64,000 bases of DNA. It comes from Globomyces pollinis-pini (lineage: Eukaryota > Chytridiomycota > Chytridiomycetes > Rhizophydiales > Globomycetaceae). Location of the stretch: positions 20,616-84,615 of the forward strand of contig MU621137.1 of assembly GCA_025399215.1 (NCBI GenBank). The letters are read 5' to 3'. Position numbers and translations under genes: made by a program. The notes under the pieces were generated by a model. The model worked only from the letters and a program-made list of their open reading frames with translations, ran no database searches and had not been told where the DNA came from. This document shows, piece after piece, positions 12,454 through 23,450 of the stretch; position 1 is the first letter of the stretch, and each line of letters opens with the position of its first letter.

Positions 12454-13251
12454 TTAGTCTTTATTGTTGCAAGAGAAATAATGATAGATTTCAATGGCCC
12501 TGGATTTGGAGAGGGAGCATTCTTCAAGTTGTGATACTGTTGCCGTGGCTATATTTGCTAATGATCCAAGTCCATCTTGCAATACAAAACATTCATGATC
12601 ACTAATTGTTCCTTCGTTACTACATTTAGATACTATTTGATGCCATTGACGTGAAAGAAAGTTATCATAACATTCGTCAGTAATCTACATATCAATCTAG
12701 TTATCATTCACCTGATTCGATACATTGACACTTTCCTGACTTCTTTGATTCATAGACAATACTCCTACTAAATCAAACATCTTTTTTTCAGTTATGGATT
12801 GTTACTTCTTTTTCAGAATGAACAGGCAGGATATGACTGGTTGAGTGCAAGTTTAATTCCAATAAACAAGATTGCAATTGAAATTGCCAATACATGAAAC
12901 GATCGTTACTCTCTTCAGTCTGTGATTTCAAAGTAATCAAAAAGTAGTAATTCCAATTCTTAAAGTATTCCTTTTCCAATCTACGCATCAGATATTCGAC
13001 CGATATACTTTGACTTCCAATGATTGACATTGGATTCAGTAACTTCAGAATCTGTCATTAAAAAAATAGAGCATTGTAGGTCAAGAAATCGAATGTCCTT
13101 GGAATGAATGTAAATGAATCAACCTCTTCCATATAATCCTTCACAATAACTAGTCATTGATTACAATAAACACTTTACCTTCGAATCCTTTCAACAATTC
13201 ATGATTTGAATAGTTTTCGATAAAGATTCGGCTAACAAAGACCATAGACAT
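12454..13251 (-). CDS. FAAP24: FAAP24-like Fanconi anaemia core complex protein
   Basis: Joined exons start MSMVFVSRIFIENYSNHELL at 13251 and give a nuclease-like fold segment (FEVIVKDYMEEDIRFLDLQC, SIFLMTDSEV). Next come WNYYFLITLKSQTEES and a C-terminal helix-hairpin-helix region, SLANIATATVSQLEECSLSK then RAIEIYHYFS. This order matches FAAP24, a pseudo-nuclease of the XPF/ERCC4 family with tandem HhH, which pairs with FANCM to bind branched DNA. Introns of 25-30 nt lie near 13168-13197, 13115-13142, 12962-12966 (acceptor side), 12785-12810 and 12690-12716. No ERCC4 nuclease motif (ERK..D) is seen, as expected for FAAP24. ERCC1 and SPO16 share this fold and are the alternatives; the DFYLSNRCCIL-like block favours FAAP24. 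Confidence 0.65.
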
Positions 13252-13424
13252 CCTTGAAATCAAAAAACTATTTTAAACTTTATTCGAATAAATAACCGAA
13301 AAAAACTCTTGTATAATTTCAAGTTAGGATATGGTACAAAATATTGATAAGTTTGCCGATTCCATAATCGACTGGTAAGTTATTTGGTTGTTTACCTTTG
13401 ACGCGTGTCAAACCAGTTTTATCG

Positions 13425-14462
13425 ATGAACAATGATGATGAACGAGAAAGTCCAAATGCAATTCTACAGGTCGATACAAACTACCGTCCATTACAAATCC
13501 AACAACTATCACCTCATATACCAACTCCAATCTCATCCAATTACGATGAATTTGAACGATTGTTAACCACTCCATCGAGAACTAATGGATTCACCCTTCC
13601 TCTTCCTTTCCAGCAAATATTTACTTTCTTTTTCTTTATTGTAACTACAGTATCTAATTCAATATTAATATTCCCATTCTTTGAATCTATACCACTTAAA
13701 ATTACTCTATACATTACATTTTACATTTACCTCATCATTACTTTATACACCGGGTTCTTGGTAATGAAATCAGATCCAGGAGAATTCAAAAATACTTTGG
13801 TATCAAATTACAATGAAGTAACAGAAGAACCATTTTGTCAAGTTTGTAAAGTCTTCATGTAAATCATTTCATTCATTCAAATTATAGCCACGTTGATGCA
13901 TTACATTGTAAATATTGTAACAAGTGTATTCGTAAATTGGATCATCATTGTTTCTATGTCAATAATTGTATTGGATTTTATAATTATAGGTTTCGATTTG
14001 TTTGACTTAAAAACCTAGAATCTATTTGGATTGCTTACGACTGGCTTGTGTATACTCTTTGATCACTTTGATTTTACCAATTATTCTCATCAGTGTCAAT
14101 CGCGATTTAACTGAAATGACAGGTATATATCTATTGCATTACTAATTCAAAGCAAAATACTATGGATTTGGTCCTTATACGTGGTTCATATTGATCGGAG
14201 CGCAATTTGCTTTATCGTTGGTTGTTGCTGGTTTTCTCATATATTTGAACTGTTTACATCTGATTCTGTGTAACACTGTTGGATTAATATTTTAGTGTAT
14301 GATGGAGGAATGACAACTTTAGAGTACACTAGAAATCAAGTAAATCTATTGAACTAATGCTTTTAGAAACGAGAACGAGAAGCTAAGGATATAGAGAATA
14401 AGAATAGACAACAAAGGGTAAAGAACTTCATCTTATATGGTAGCAAATCTGGCCCGATATAG
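13425..14462 (+). CDS. DHHC-type protein S-acyltransferase
   Basis: The ATG at 13425 begins [16 protein letters not shown] cytosolic N-terminus is followed by two hydrophobic segments near residues 65-85 and 90-115. The DHHC cysteine-rich domain reads [28 protein letters not shown] and CFYVNNCIG, and two more membrane segments follow ([14 protein letters not shown] and [12 protein letters not shown]). The TTxE-type motif is MTTLE. Introns of 26-31 nt lie near 13860-13889, 13986-14014, 14121-14150, 14270-14295 and 14340-14366. These enzymes transfer palmitate to cysteines of membrane-associated proteins, with the DHHC cysteine as acyl acceptor. The exact family member cannot be told from sequence alone. 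The next gene, on the minus strand, is convergent, 154 bp away. Confidence 0.88.
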
Positions 14463-14616
14463 CAACTGAGTCGTGATTATTGAGCACTTCTTATAATCAA
14501 TATAACATTCTACATCTGAGTACTTTGATGTTTTCGTGTACTTTTTAACAGTATTGATTATAATGTACTTTAAAATACACAAATAGAATATTGCATTAAA
14601 TATTGATGTTTATTTA

Positions 14617-14911
14617 TTACCAGAACCAACCTTTTGATTCTTTTTTAGCTTTAGGACCAACAAACTTGTCCATACACTGTTTATACAATTCCAATTGCTT
14701 TGAGCAAGTAGCTAAAGCTTTACGACCAGCCAATACATCCTAATAATGAAACACAATAAGTACTTACACCATTTGGAGCCGATTCTACTTCAAAACAAGC
14801 AAAGAAAGTATCGGCAGGAATTGCACATTTCCTCAGTTTTAATGGAAAATACGGTGGTAAAGTTTGTTCTACTCCAACTACTGAATTCATTGAATTTGAA
14901 AAATGAAACAA
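14617..14911 (-). CDS. Twin CX9C (CHCH) mitochondrial intermembrane-space protein
   Basis: Two exons with an intron near 14743-14770 give a protein of about 88 residues (or 81 if it starts at the second Met, 14890). Two CX9C motifs are visible: C-AIPADTFFA-C and C-SKQLELYKQ-C. That is the signature of small intermembrane-space proteins oxidised by the Mia40 pathway, many of which assist cytochrome oxidase assembly. The spacer contains DVLAGRKALAT. I cannot assign it to one named member (Cmc, Coa or Cox type). The gene is head-to-head with the ribosomal protein SA gene, about 520 bp away. Confidence 0.7.
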
Positions 14912-15432
14912 ATTCTTTCAAATGCACAACCACTTGATTTTAATTGGTGGGAATTTCAGTATCACTCAGTAAATAAAGACAGTTGAATCTAAATCAATCA
15001 TCAAGCATAGTCTGTACATCATCTAATTTTTTTCAAATCAAAAGATGTAAAAATACTATTCAACATTCTCTGATTTTCAATCAAAAGAATTTAAAAAAAC
15101 CTTCAAACTTATAGATCCCATTAATTACTCTCTCCTACTTGTGGAATGCAAAGTTGTGGTGGCTTGAAGTAGAAAATTAAAATTTTGGTGAGTGAAAATC
15201 TCAATCCATTTGGAACCACTAACGTAAGTAACAGTAATCAACTTTCTTATATGATTTCATATTCTTATACTCTCATTTGATGGAATCAATGTCCTTGGAT
15301 GGATGGATTTATCAATGGATGGATGGATGTCATTATACTGGATTTCTTATTTTTCTACTCTTTTGTTGAATTATACTAATTGATTTCATAGTCGTCTACC
15401 TTTACTTTTGACTACTAGTTCCGGAACACATA
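14912..15432. promoter_or_regulatory. Divergent promoter region with a likely 5'-UTR intron of RPSA
   Basis: No coding frame is seen in these 520 bp. A good intron fits 15224-15391: donor GTAAGTA, branch TACTAAT at about 15374-15380 and acceptor CATAG, leaving a short leader before the ATG at 15433. The intron (168 nt) is several times longer than the coding introns nearby. It contains GGATGGATGGAT-type repeats at about 15297-15327. Confidence 0.6.
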
Positions 15433-16239
15433 ATGACTAAATCTCCTGCCGTCCTCGCTGCCACTGAAAATGAAATGCAAATGCTTTTAGCTGCTCAAGC
15501 TCACCTTGGTACTAAAAACACTGAAATCAAGATGAACCCTTACATCTGGACTCGTCGTTCCGATGGTATCAACATCATCAATCTTGGAAAGACCTGGGAA
15601 AAGTTAGTTCTTGCTGCCCGTATTATCGCCACCATTGAAAACCCTGCTGATGTTTGTGTTATCTCTGCTCGTCCTTACGGTCAACGTGCTGTTCTTAAAT
15701 ACGCCAAGTTCACTGGAGCTCAAGCTATTGCTGGACGTTTCACTCCTGGTACTTTCACTAACTACATCACCCGTACTTTCCGTGAACCACGTTTGATCAT
15801 CGTCACCGACCCACGTACTGACGCCCAAGCTATTGCTGAAGCCTCATATGTCAACATCCCAGTTATCGCTCTTTGTGACACTGACTCCCCACTTAAGCAC
15901 GTTGATGTTGCTATCCCAGTTAACAACAAGGGTAAGCACTCTATCGGTCTTATCTGGTACTTACTTGCTCGTGAAGTTCTCCGTCTTCGTGGAACCCTTT
16001 CCCGATCCAGCGAATGGGATGTTATGGTTGATATGTTCTTCTTCCGTGACACTGAAGAAACCGAAAAGGAAGCTGTCGCTGAAACCGCTGAAGAATTCCA
16101 AACCGAAGCTCAACAAGAACTCACTGAAGAAGTCAACTGGGACGAACAAAACGTCGTTGTTGGTGACCAACCAGAAGGTGAATGGGCTGAAACCAATGAT
16201 TGGGCTGCCGCTCCAGTTGCTGAAACCTCTGGATGGTAA
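15433..16239 (+). CDS. RPSA: 40S ribosomal protein SA (uS2)
   Basis: A single uninterrupted frame of 268 residues begins [20 protein letters not shown]. The uS2 domain is complete: [69 protein letters not shown] and [20 protein letters not shown]. An acidic Trp-rich tail ends [12 protein letters not shown], as in eukaryotic SA proteins. It sits in the head of the small subunit and is needed for late 40S maturation. The codon use is clearly different from its neighbours (many CTT, GCT, GTC and CGT codons), as expected for a very highly expressed gene. Its coding part has no intron; splicing appears confined to the 5' leader. Confidence 0.98.
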   Translation: MTKSPAVLAATENEMQMLLAAQAHLGTKNTEIKMNPYIWTRRSDGINIINLGKTWEKLVLAARIIATIENPADVCVISARPYGQRAVLKYAKFTGAQAIAGRFTPGTFTNYITRTFREPRLIIVTDPRTDAQAIAEASYVNIPVIALCDTDSPLKHVDVAIPVNNKGKHSIGLIWYLLAREVLRLRGTLSRSSEWDVMVDMFFFRDTEETEKEAVAETAEEFQTEAQQELTEEVNWDEQNVVVGDQPEGEWAETNDWAAAPVAETSGW

Positions 16240-16295
16240 ATCATGCAATAAATCATTTGTTTAAACTACTATTTAATTTTTTGTTACTGTAAATC

Positions 16296-17982
16296 TTATT
16301 TATTATCAAGTGTCTGTATTACTGCATCTAAGATTTTGGTAGTATTCAAGTCAGCAATTGCAGTTATTAATGCGGGTGTATTGAAGTTCAAGGATGTGCC
16401 CGATCCATCACAAGTTATCACATTTACAGATATTGATCCAACAGAATTGATAGTTATGTCAATTTGATATCTATACGGATTACGTTTGTGCAAGAGTAAC
16501 AACTGTAATGAAGTACAAGGCACCCAACCCACCAAATGTACAAAAATAGCTAAGATAAGCATTTAAAAATGAATTACGATTATCTGTGGAAGTTTGAGTA
16601 GAGAAAAAGAAAGTTTGTATAAGTTGGTTAAACACCACGGCTTGACGGAGCGTATTTAAGATCAACATAACTTGACTAAGATTCGAAAACAGTACTTTTT
16701 CCAAATAAACAGATGGAGTATCTAAAGTGACCGCGAATGTGCATTTATATTTCGGATTTTCTGATACATGTTTCTAAACAAATTAGTGTATAAAACGTAT
16801 ACTTTTGAAATTCGATCCTTCCAAACCTTTTCAAATGTATTTGAATCATCTAAAGATAAATTTTGATAACCAAGTAATTGAGCAACATCACGAGTCACAC
16901 ATATGGAAGGTTCCAAAACCATCTTTAAAGCTACGGGAGCAATAATCGGACTTGATGGAGTTGGAAGTAATATTCCAATACTTCCTCCTAAAACTTGGTA
17001 TTGTGATAATACACATAATGGTTGTTCCATTGCATTTAATATTGGTGGAGTTTGAAAACAAGATTGTGATCTTGATTTTGGTAAAAATACATTTAAATTT
17101 GATGATTCAATAGATATTTCTGCATTGAATGATTCAGAATGGTTCATGATATCATCTAAAGTTATCAAACAACATGATAGATACCTAATATGGTAGAATC
17201 ATTTTCATTCTTTTCAACTGTAATATTAGTAATGTATTCTTATTACGTTCTGAAAATACTTGAGGAGGGGCCCAAAATGTTATACATGGTCCAAGATTAC
17301 GTTTATAGATATTCGTGTATCCATGACCACAACAAATGACTGATTGTAAAGAATTTCCATTAGATCTTTGAAATTGAATAATGATCATCTGTATACCTTT
17401 CTATCTGATGAATCATGGAAAGATCTTGTTGTAATGCTGATAAACAGTGGAATAGGTCAAGCTACAATATCAATATTTTTTTTTAGAATTACATCTGGAT
17501 GTGTTTGAGATTTATCTAAAAATGCAATGAATTGTAGAACATTTCTAAATGCTTTTATATCGTGATTTCTATAGGATCAAGATTTTATGAATTGTTACTG
17601 AAATAGATTGGTAAGATATAAATGAGCTCTCTAAAATTTGATTAATCCAAATACTTGATTTCATACCTCATCTATTTCATTCATATCTGAACCAGATAAT
17701 TTCACCTTTAAAATAGATCCATCACTTTGATGCATTTCAACCTTTCATGAATGAACTAAACCTTACATCCATTACATATAGAGTTCCACAAATGGTTAAT
17801 AATAAACCATTTTCTTCTTCATTTGAATATAATTCCAATTGTACTTCTTCAGTCAATGACTTTAGAATGGTATGAAATACTTTTGACGTTGTTTTAAATT
17901 TACCATCCAATTGGAAATCCAATGATTTATAAAGTAGATTCTTTAGTAAAGTCTTTGTAATGTCTGGTATTCCTTCAGTCAT
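16296..17982 (-). CDS. MED1: Mediator complex subunit 1-like protein
   Basis: Joined exons start MTEGIPDITKTLLKNLLY at 17982. They include LLLTICGTLYVMDV, VEMHQSDGSILKVKL, LDLFHCLSALQQDLSMIHQ and a central CGHGY and GPCITFWAPPQ segment, then a long C-terminal part (EKVWKDRISK, LEKVLFSNLSQVMLILNTLR). This order of short motifs resembles the Med1 family of the Mediator middle module, which bridges activators and RNA polymerase II. At least eight introns of 25-45 nt are needed; clear ones are near 17170-17198, 17236-17264 and 16776-16804. The join around 16480-16560 is not settled. The assignment is by eye from weak similarity, so the gene is more certain than its name. It converges with RPSA, 56 bp away. 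Confidence 0.55.
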
Positions 17983-18135
17983 TTTTGTATTGTTCAAAAT
18001 TATTTTCTTATTCAATTGGATGATAAATAGTAAAGATAAAATGGTACTTGTACGAGTTATTCTACTATATATTTGATTTAGAAAATGCAATTAAATTAGA
18101 TCTAATGAACGGATGTTGTACATCAATACTATAAT

Positions 18136-18952
18136 CTACGATAGAGTTAATCTTGAAATATCTTTTTCTAACATATTCAAGTCATTGGATAACTTTGTAT
18201 ACTGACCAACTATTTGTTGAAATTCATATCCCAAATTATCATATTGTAATAGTTGTTTGTTTAAAGGTGTCAGTAAGTTCTGAGCAAGATTAATGGCGTT
18301 TTCCATTTCACATCTATACATATTATGAAGTTAGATTCCTTACCGACAATCTAGTAGCTGACTATATACTTGATCTTTTGTTAAAGCTAGGTTTGTTGAT
18401 GCCAATAAAGAACTGAAAACGTTAATCAATTCCAAACTCTTACTTTAATTTCAAAGATATTGTAGATAATAACAATTTGAAATATTCTAATTTGTTTTCA
18501 ATCTGTAACTGATTTGAATTACAGGACAAGAATGACATAAGTTGAGAAACTACTCTAGAATAATCATTCAAGAGGGTCAAGTAAGAATCGGCAAGTGCTG
18601 TAAGCAATTGTTGTTTACGGTCTCTTAGAGATTGTACATGGAGGATCTTCAACTTAACAGATTGAAGATAGTTGATAACATCGTTGTTTGTATATTTCAT
18701 CTGATCGTTTTTGACCCCCAAGGCTGACTGATTCTTGCTATATTTTGAATTGCTCTTCAAGTTACTATCGTTTTCTTTATTGAAATCGTTGCTCTGAGGA
18801 GTTTTATTAAAGTCCAACAGTTTGTTGATCATCAACTTTGCATTGTATAATGGACGTAATTTCTCCAACACCACTCCCTCTGAATCTGCATCCATGGTAA
18901 ATTTGACTATGTCTTCCTCTACAGTGTCTTTCCTGTTATCTTGTTTGATCAT
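18136..18952 (-). CDS. Coiled-coil protein, possibly the HAUS4 augmin subunit
   Basis: Three exons (introns near 18415-18441 and 18318-18345) give about 255 residues. The N-terminus is MIKQDNRKDTVEEDIVKFTM, followed by a low-complexity Asn/Ser linker. The rest is predicted coiled coil: NDVINYLQSVKLKILHVQSL, SLLASTNLALTKDQVYSQLL and AINLAQNLLTPLNKQLLQYD, ending in a heptad-rich tail. The C-terminal pattern, with an NLG-EFQ--V-QY-KL segment, recalls HAUS4 of the augmin complex that seeds microtubules on spindle microtubules, but this is a guess from pattern only. Its start codon is about 29 bp from that of the KH-domain gene on the other strand. Confidence 0.6.
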
Positions 18953-18981
18953 CTTTGTTTTTTAATTCTCTTTCTTTTTTC

Positions 18982-20675
18982 ATGTCAAAACCAGAGTTTG
19001 CTAGTGCATTGGAGAGAGCAAAAGCTATAGCAAAGAAACTGACAGCTGGGAAATGTAATTTTAATTTTGTTGATTTTATAGATGATTCTAATGCAAACAA
19101 GCGAAAGTATGATGAAGATCATGCCCCAACTCAAGCTCCTCATAAAGATGCTGAATATCAACCTAAATCAAATCAACCTCAAAAAACTATTGAAGTGACT
19201 TTTGCTAACCATATGGTACAATGACTTTCATTCTAATTCCATTTAGACTCCTATAGTTATTGGTAGAGGAGGAGAAACAATGAAGGGAATTGAAAAAAGT
19301 TGCAATGTGATGATGAAGTTAGGTATTATACTCTATAGGATCTGTCTCACAGCTCCATACTCTTTTTCATTTGACTTTCTATAGATCATGAAAGATTATT
19401 CACCTTATACCACTTTTATGACATCTTTTTGATTATTTCCATGAGTCAAATATCTCATCTTACTATAGTTGAAAGTAAAAAGAATGGAAAAGACGAAGGA
19501 AGGACAATTACAATTACTGGAGATGAAAAGAATGTAAAAGAGGCAAAAGCAAAAGTAGATGATATTCTTCATGGTCGTGGAGCCTTACAAGTTTTATATG
19601 GAGCTGGTCACCAACCGGGACATCAAACTGTTTACGTTCAAGTTCCATTGGATCGAGGTATTATTATCCTTCTAAGTATTATGTAGTTGGATTGGTTATT
19701 GGCAAAGGTGGAGAAACTATTCAATTATTACAAGAAAGATCTGGTGCAAAAATGAATGTGGTGAAGGATGGAGAGGACGACCCTCGTTCAAATTACAGAA
19801 CTGTTGTTGTTTCAGGTCCTCAATCCTGTATCAAACATGCACAAGAATTGATTCACGAAATTGTTCAAGGTGGGACATTTACTGGTCAATTTGGTGTTGG
19901 TGGGAATTCTGAAACTATAATGGTATGTGTATTCGGTTGAGTTGTGTATGGGCTAATATTCCCTAAATGTTGTGATGTGTTTCTATCTCAGCTGGTTGAC
20001 TAATTCAACAATTACATTAAAATTTTCATCACCGTTATGTTTTCTAACAATATTAGGTCCCAAAAGATAAGGTATGTGCTAAAGCTAGATGTCCTAATAG
20101 TATAAGATTGGATTGATTATTGGAAAAGGTAACTCGCAATTGCTTCTAACTCTAGGTGGTGAGACAATCAAAACGATTCAGAAAGCTTGTCAAGTAAAGC
20201 TTACTATTGATGCAAATGGGGATGTTGATGGTGAGCGACCAGTGACCATTTCTGGTACTTTGGAAAATATTGCTATGGCGAAGGAGCAAGTATATGATCG
20301 TGTAGAGGGCAATGTAAGTATATTTTAAAAGTTTAACATTTCAGCGACGTGGCCGTGCTAGTGAACTGAATCTAGACTATGAATACACTTATACAAATTA
20401 TACAGATCCTTCACAAGTTTATGCTCAATCGCAAGCTGGATACGAAGCACAACCAGGATATGATGGTCAACAAGCCGGTAATACTACATTATTAAACATC
20501 AGGTTATGATGCAAGCGCTGCCTATCAATATGATCCAAAGTTGTATGCAGAATATTATGCACAGTATTATGCTAGCCAAGGCTACCCAGGTTATGCAGCT
20601 GACCCAGAAGCATACAGTCAGGGATATGATCAAAGTTCTCAAGCGGATTCCTATAATGATAGGGACAAACGTTAA
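18982..20675 (+). CDS. Three-KH-domain RNA/ssDNA-binding protein (FUBP/KHSRP-like)
   Basis: The start is MSKPEFASALERAKAIAKKL. Three KH domains are marked by GXXG loops: VIGRGGETMKGIE (about 19252-19320), VIGKGGETIQLLQ (about 19690) and IIGKGGETIKTIQ (split by an intron near 20128-20156). After them comes a low-complexity C-terminus rich in Tyr, Gln and Ala (YAEYYAQYYASQG), like the tyrosine-containing tails of FUBP and KHSRP. Such proteins bind AU-rich or single-stranded nucleic acid and act in splicing, mRNA decay or transcription. Introns of 27-60 nt separate about seven exons; one between 19321 and about 19440 is longer and its ends are uncertain. Human FUBPs have four KH domains; only three are visible here. 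Confidence 0.85.
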
Positions 20676-20840
20676 TTAATTCAATTTGATATAAAAACGA
20701 CATTATTTCTCCAATGTTTAATATTCTGTATTAGTTCATGAATAATAATATGAGAATTTTGTTGAGCAACGTTTTATATTAACTGCTATTATATAAGAGC
20801 AGTACGAAAAAATAACATAAATGGATAGTAAACCAAGAGT

Positions 20841-21875
20841 TTAAAGAATAATGCAACAAGCACGTTTTGTTTTCACAGTTTCAGTAGCTTGTGCAACAGG
20901 ATTGTTGGTAGTTGTTGAAGTGACTGGTTCAGGGATGACAACAATAGTTTCATTTCCAATCATTGGTGATAATGGTTTCAATTCAGTAACAACTTGGTCA
21001 GGAGTTTCCAAGAGAATCTTTGGAATAGAAACTTTCATTTCTTGAACGACAGTTGATTCTTCATCTACTTCAACTGAAGCTGGAGTTGGTTCTTTAACTG
21101 GTTCAGATTCAACATGTGTAGGCTCTTGTGCAGTTGACATGTTAACTTGATCAGCTTCTTCAACAACCACAGTTTTTTGTTCATTACTCACTGGTGGTTC
21201 AATTACGATAGTTGGAATATTGACTTGCTGAATGGTAATTTCTTGTTCGACTGGATGTTCAACTTCCTTGATAGATTCAATCTTGGCTTCTTTAGAGACT
21301 GCTTCTTTAGTATTGTCTTCACTGAATGAATCTACGTCAGTATGTCCCTTCATGCTGACGTGACGAGGACCAGTGATATGTCTATCACAGATTTCCATAG
21401 TCGTTTCACCTCCAGAAACCGATTTCACAGGTAAATCATTTAAAACTTCATTGCTGGTAATCAAATCTAATTCATCGACTACATCAGTTTGTATAGTATC
21501 TTCACTATCAACCTTTTTAATAGTTGATTGACGCTTTTGCCATTTTTCAAACATTTTCAAATGCTTTGATGAAGTTGATTCATGATCCTGTAAAGCTTCT
21601 GGTGAATTGAAATCCCGTTTACAAGGCAGACAATAATTATGATTCTTTTGCATATGTTGAATATACTCTTCTTCGAATTCGTAAATAGTTTCACAGTCAT
21701 AGCAATGGTGAGAGTCTACTGATTTAATGGATGCCATTGTTTTCTTTTTTTTGTAAGTTTTTTTGTTTCTGATTTTTTCAGGATGAAGGTTGTGACCAAA
21801 CTGAGACTTTTGTGAAACCATTGTTTGACATTTGATTTGACGCTGATTTGAAATGGATTTCAAAGTGAATTCCAA
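20841..21875 (-). CDS. C2H2-type zinc-finger protein with C-terminal CaaX prenylation box
   Basis: A single frame of 344 residues; a second Met (MASIKSVDSHHC, 21737) is the more likely start, giving 298 residues. The N-terminal third has paired zinc-ligand sets: CYDCETIYEF with QHMQKNH, and CLPCKRDFNS with DHESTSSKH. A long acidic, Val/Pro/Glu-rich, probably disordered stretch follows. The last residues are VKTKRACCIIL: CIIL fits the CaaX box, Leu at the last place favours geranylgeranylation, and the preceding Cys could be acylated. KTKR supplies basic charge. Family knowledge would place such a protein at a membrane, which is unusual for a zinc finger. I recognise no orthologue. The stretch to the GYF gene upstream holds an 11-bp direct repeat. 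Confidence 0.75.
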   Translation of the reverse strand: MEFTLKSISNQRQIKCQTMVSQKSQFGHNLHPEKIRNKKTYKKKKTMASIKSVDSHHCYDCETIYEFEEEYIQHMQKNHNYCLPCKRDFNSPEALQDHESTSSKHLKMFEKWQKRQSTIKKVDSEDTIQTDVVDELDLITSNEVLNDLPVKSVSGGETTMEICDRHITGPRHVSMKGHTDVDSFSEDNTKEAVSKEAKIESIKEVEHPVEQEITIQQVNIPTIVIEPPVSNEQKTVVVEEADQVNMSTAQEPTHVESEPVKEPTPASVEVDEESTVVQEMKVSIPKILLETPDQVVTELKPLSPMIGNETIVVIPEPVTSTTTNNPVAQATETVKTKRACCIIL

Positions 21876-22056
21876 GTTTTCATTTCCGGTTTATTTCATA
21901 AAGTTTTTCAATTTTAATTTGGACTAGCAAATTCCATTTGGAAGTGATTCTTGGAAATAACTGAAATTGTGGCTGTGGTTTGGTTGAAACAACTGACGCA
22001 ATTTGAACACCTGCTCTATTGATCTTAACAAGTGGAATACTACAAAACATAGTCAT

Positions 22057-22090
22057 CTATCTTACGTGAAAAAACCTGTCTATCTTACGT
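22057..22090. repeat. 11-bp direct repeat CTATCTTACGT upstream of the zinc-finger gene
   Basis: CTATCTTACGT occurs at 22057-22067 and 22080-22090, about two helical turns apart, with a CACGTGAA box near 22109. This is the promoter side of the zinc-finger gene. A regulatory role is inferred only from position and spacing. Confidence 0.4.
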
Positions 22091-22144
22091 TATATTCAAT
22101 AGTATTTCCACGTGAAATTCAATCGTATTAGCCATTTATTAATA

Positions 22145-23295
22145 TTATCCAAATATAGATTCATAAGGTAAAAATTCATCATCAGATACTTTACGAACAA
22201 CTGTAGTTTTACCAAAAAATCCACCACGGTTCCATTCCTCCATCATCGCCTTGGTAAATGGTCCATGGATTTTTGATTCTTCTGCACTCCACTTATATTC
22301 ATACATCACTGGATCTGTGAATGGATTACCTGGAACCCAGTCCAGTGGTATTATCTTCTTGCTTTTCAAATCGAAAACAATATCTTCGAATATTTTTTCA
22401 TATACATTGGCATCAAATGACACAAGTAAAGATGAAAGATTTGTTAGTTGTTCTAAACTCTGCTTGTCCTTTTCTATTTGTTCATCTGACTAAATGATTA
22501 GATTGAAGTGGATACCAATTCTGGGGCTTTAACAGATGCCTTTTTCTTTTTCCATTTTGGGATCTTGACATTGCTAGCACCATAGCGTTTGATAGCCTAC
22601 CATTAAATACATTCATAGTACCTTCAAGATACTTTCTTTTGGTTGCAAAAGTAAAACGATAGCTTTCCATGCTTCATCAACGTTGAAATTATCCATTTTA
22701 TTATCCAATTGAGATTCCTGCTCTTGTTTTAATTGATATGCTTGCTGCGCCCGTTGAATATCAGATTTACTAACATCCTTTAACCATGAATCATGGATTC
22801 CTTCTTCATCTTTTTTACGGATGTACTCCCCATTTTCTGTAAAGTCTCTAAGAATTATTTTTCTACCCATATAATCCATACCCTTCTGCAAGTTCTTGAT
22901 CCATGTTAAATTTTTCAAATTCTCCATCTTCCTCTTTCGGATCCGTCCATTCTAATTTCAGAATCAATATCAAATATACCTTGACCTTCAATCTCTTGAC
23001 TTTTTAAAAATTTCTTTGTTGGTTTTTTTGGTTCTGGTTCGGCAAACATATCTTCATCATCATCTTGTTTTTTCCTTTCCGCTGGTAAATCGTTATCAGA
23101 ATCTGAATTCAATTCAACTATAACATTGAATAGTACAGGTTACGTACCATCATCGTCTGATTCATAAACATCATCTAGTACAGCTCCTTTTCGTTTCTTG
23201 ACTACCAAATCATCTTGAAATATCTCATCTGGATCTTCTATTTTCACTTTCTTTTGCTTCATATCTGATGTACTGAATTTCCGCTTCACAGACAT
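22145..23295 (-). CDS. LIN1: GYF-domain U5 snRNP protein (LIN1/CD2BP2)
   Basis: The start at 23295 is MSVKRKFSTSDMKQKKVKIE. A charged region with DDVYESDDDG and KKQDDDEDMFAEPEPKK follows, then GRKIILRDFTENGEYIRKKD and SWLKDV. The C-terminal GYF domain reads YEYKW, IHGPFT, MMEEWNRGGFF and ends YESIFG. CD2BP2/Lin1/Snu40 is bound to U5 snRNP during tri-snRNP biogenesis and leaves before activation; its GYF domain reads proline-rich or Prp8/Dib1 surfaces. Short introns lie near 23110-23145, 22927-22950, 22598-22622 and 22424-22490. The GPFT sequence agrees with the usual GPF signature of the domain. Confidence 0.9.
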
Positions 23296-23450
23296 TATTC
23301 AACTGACACTTAGAAAATAAAAAAAATTAGTGAACAACTTGCCTAGCAATAGAGATTAGAAATAAGACATATTCAAGTCGATGGGTCTCATTCACGTTGA
23401 ATATATCAAATTCACTTAAAGTACATATATTATGTATAGTATTCCAACTA

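Noticed and set aside
15604..16264. Overlapping frames in RPSA on both strands (74-143 codons)
   Set aside because: They are shadows of the strongly biased codon use in the highly conserved RPSA frame.
16480..16704. Two alternative last exons of the Med1-like gene
   Set aside because: Both frames look partly protein-like and I could not choose a splice join; only the overall gene is reported.
21876..22050. 42-codon minus-strand frame upstream of the zinc-finger gene (MFCSIPLVKINRAG)
   Set aside because: It ends in a stop before the zinc-finger start and has no clear splice join; too short to call.
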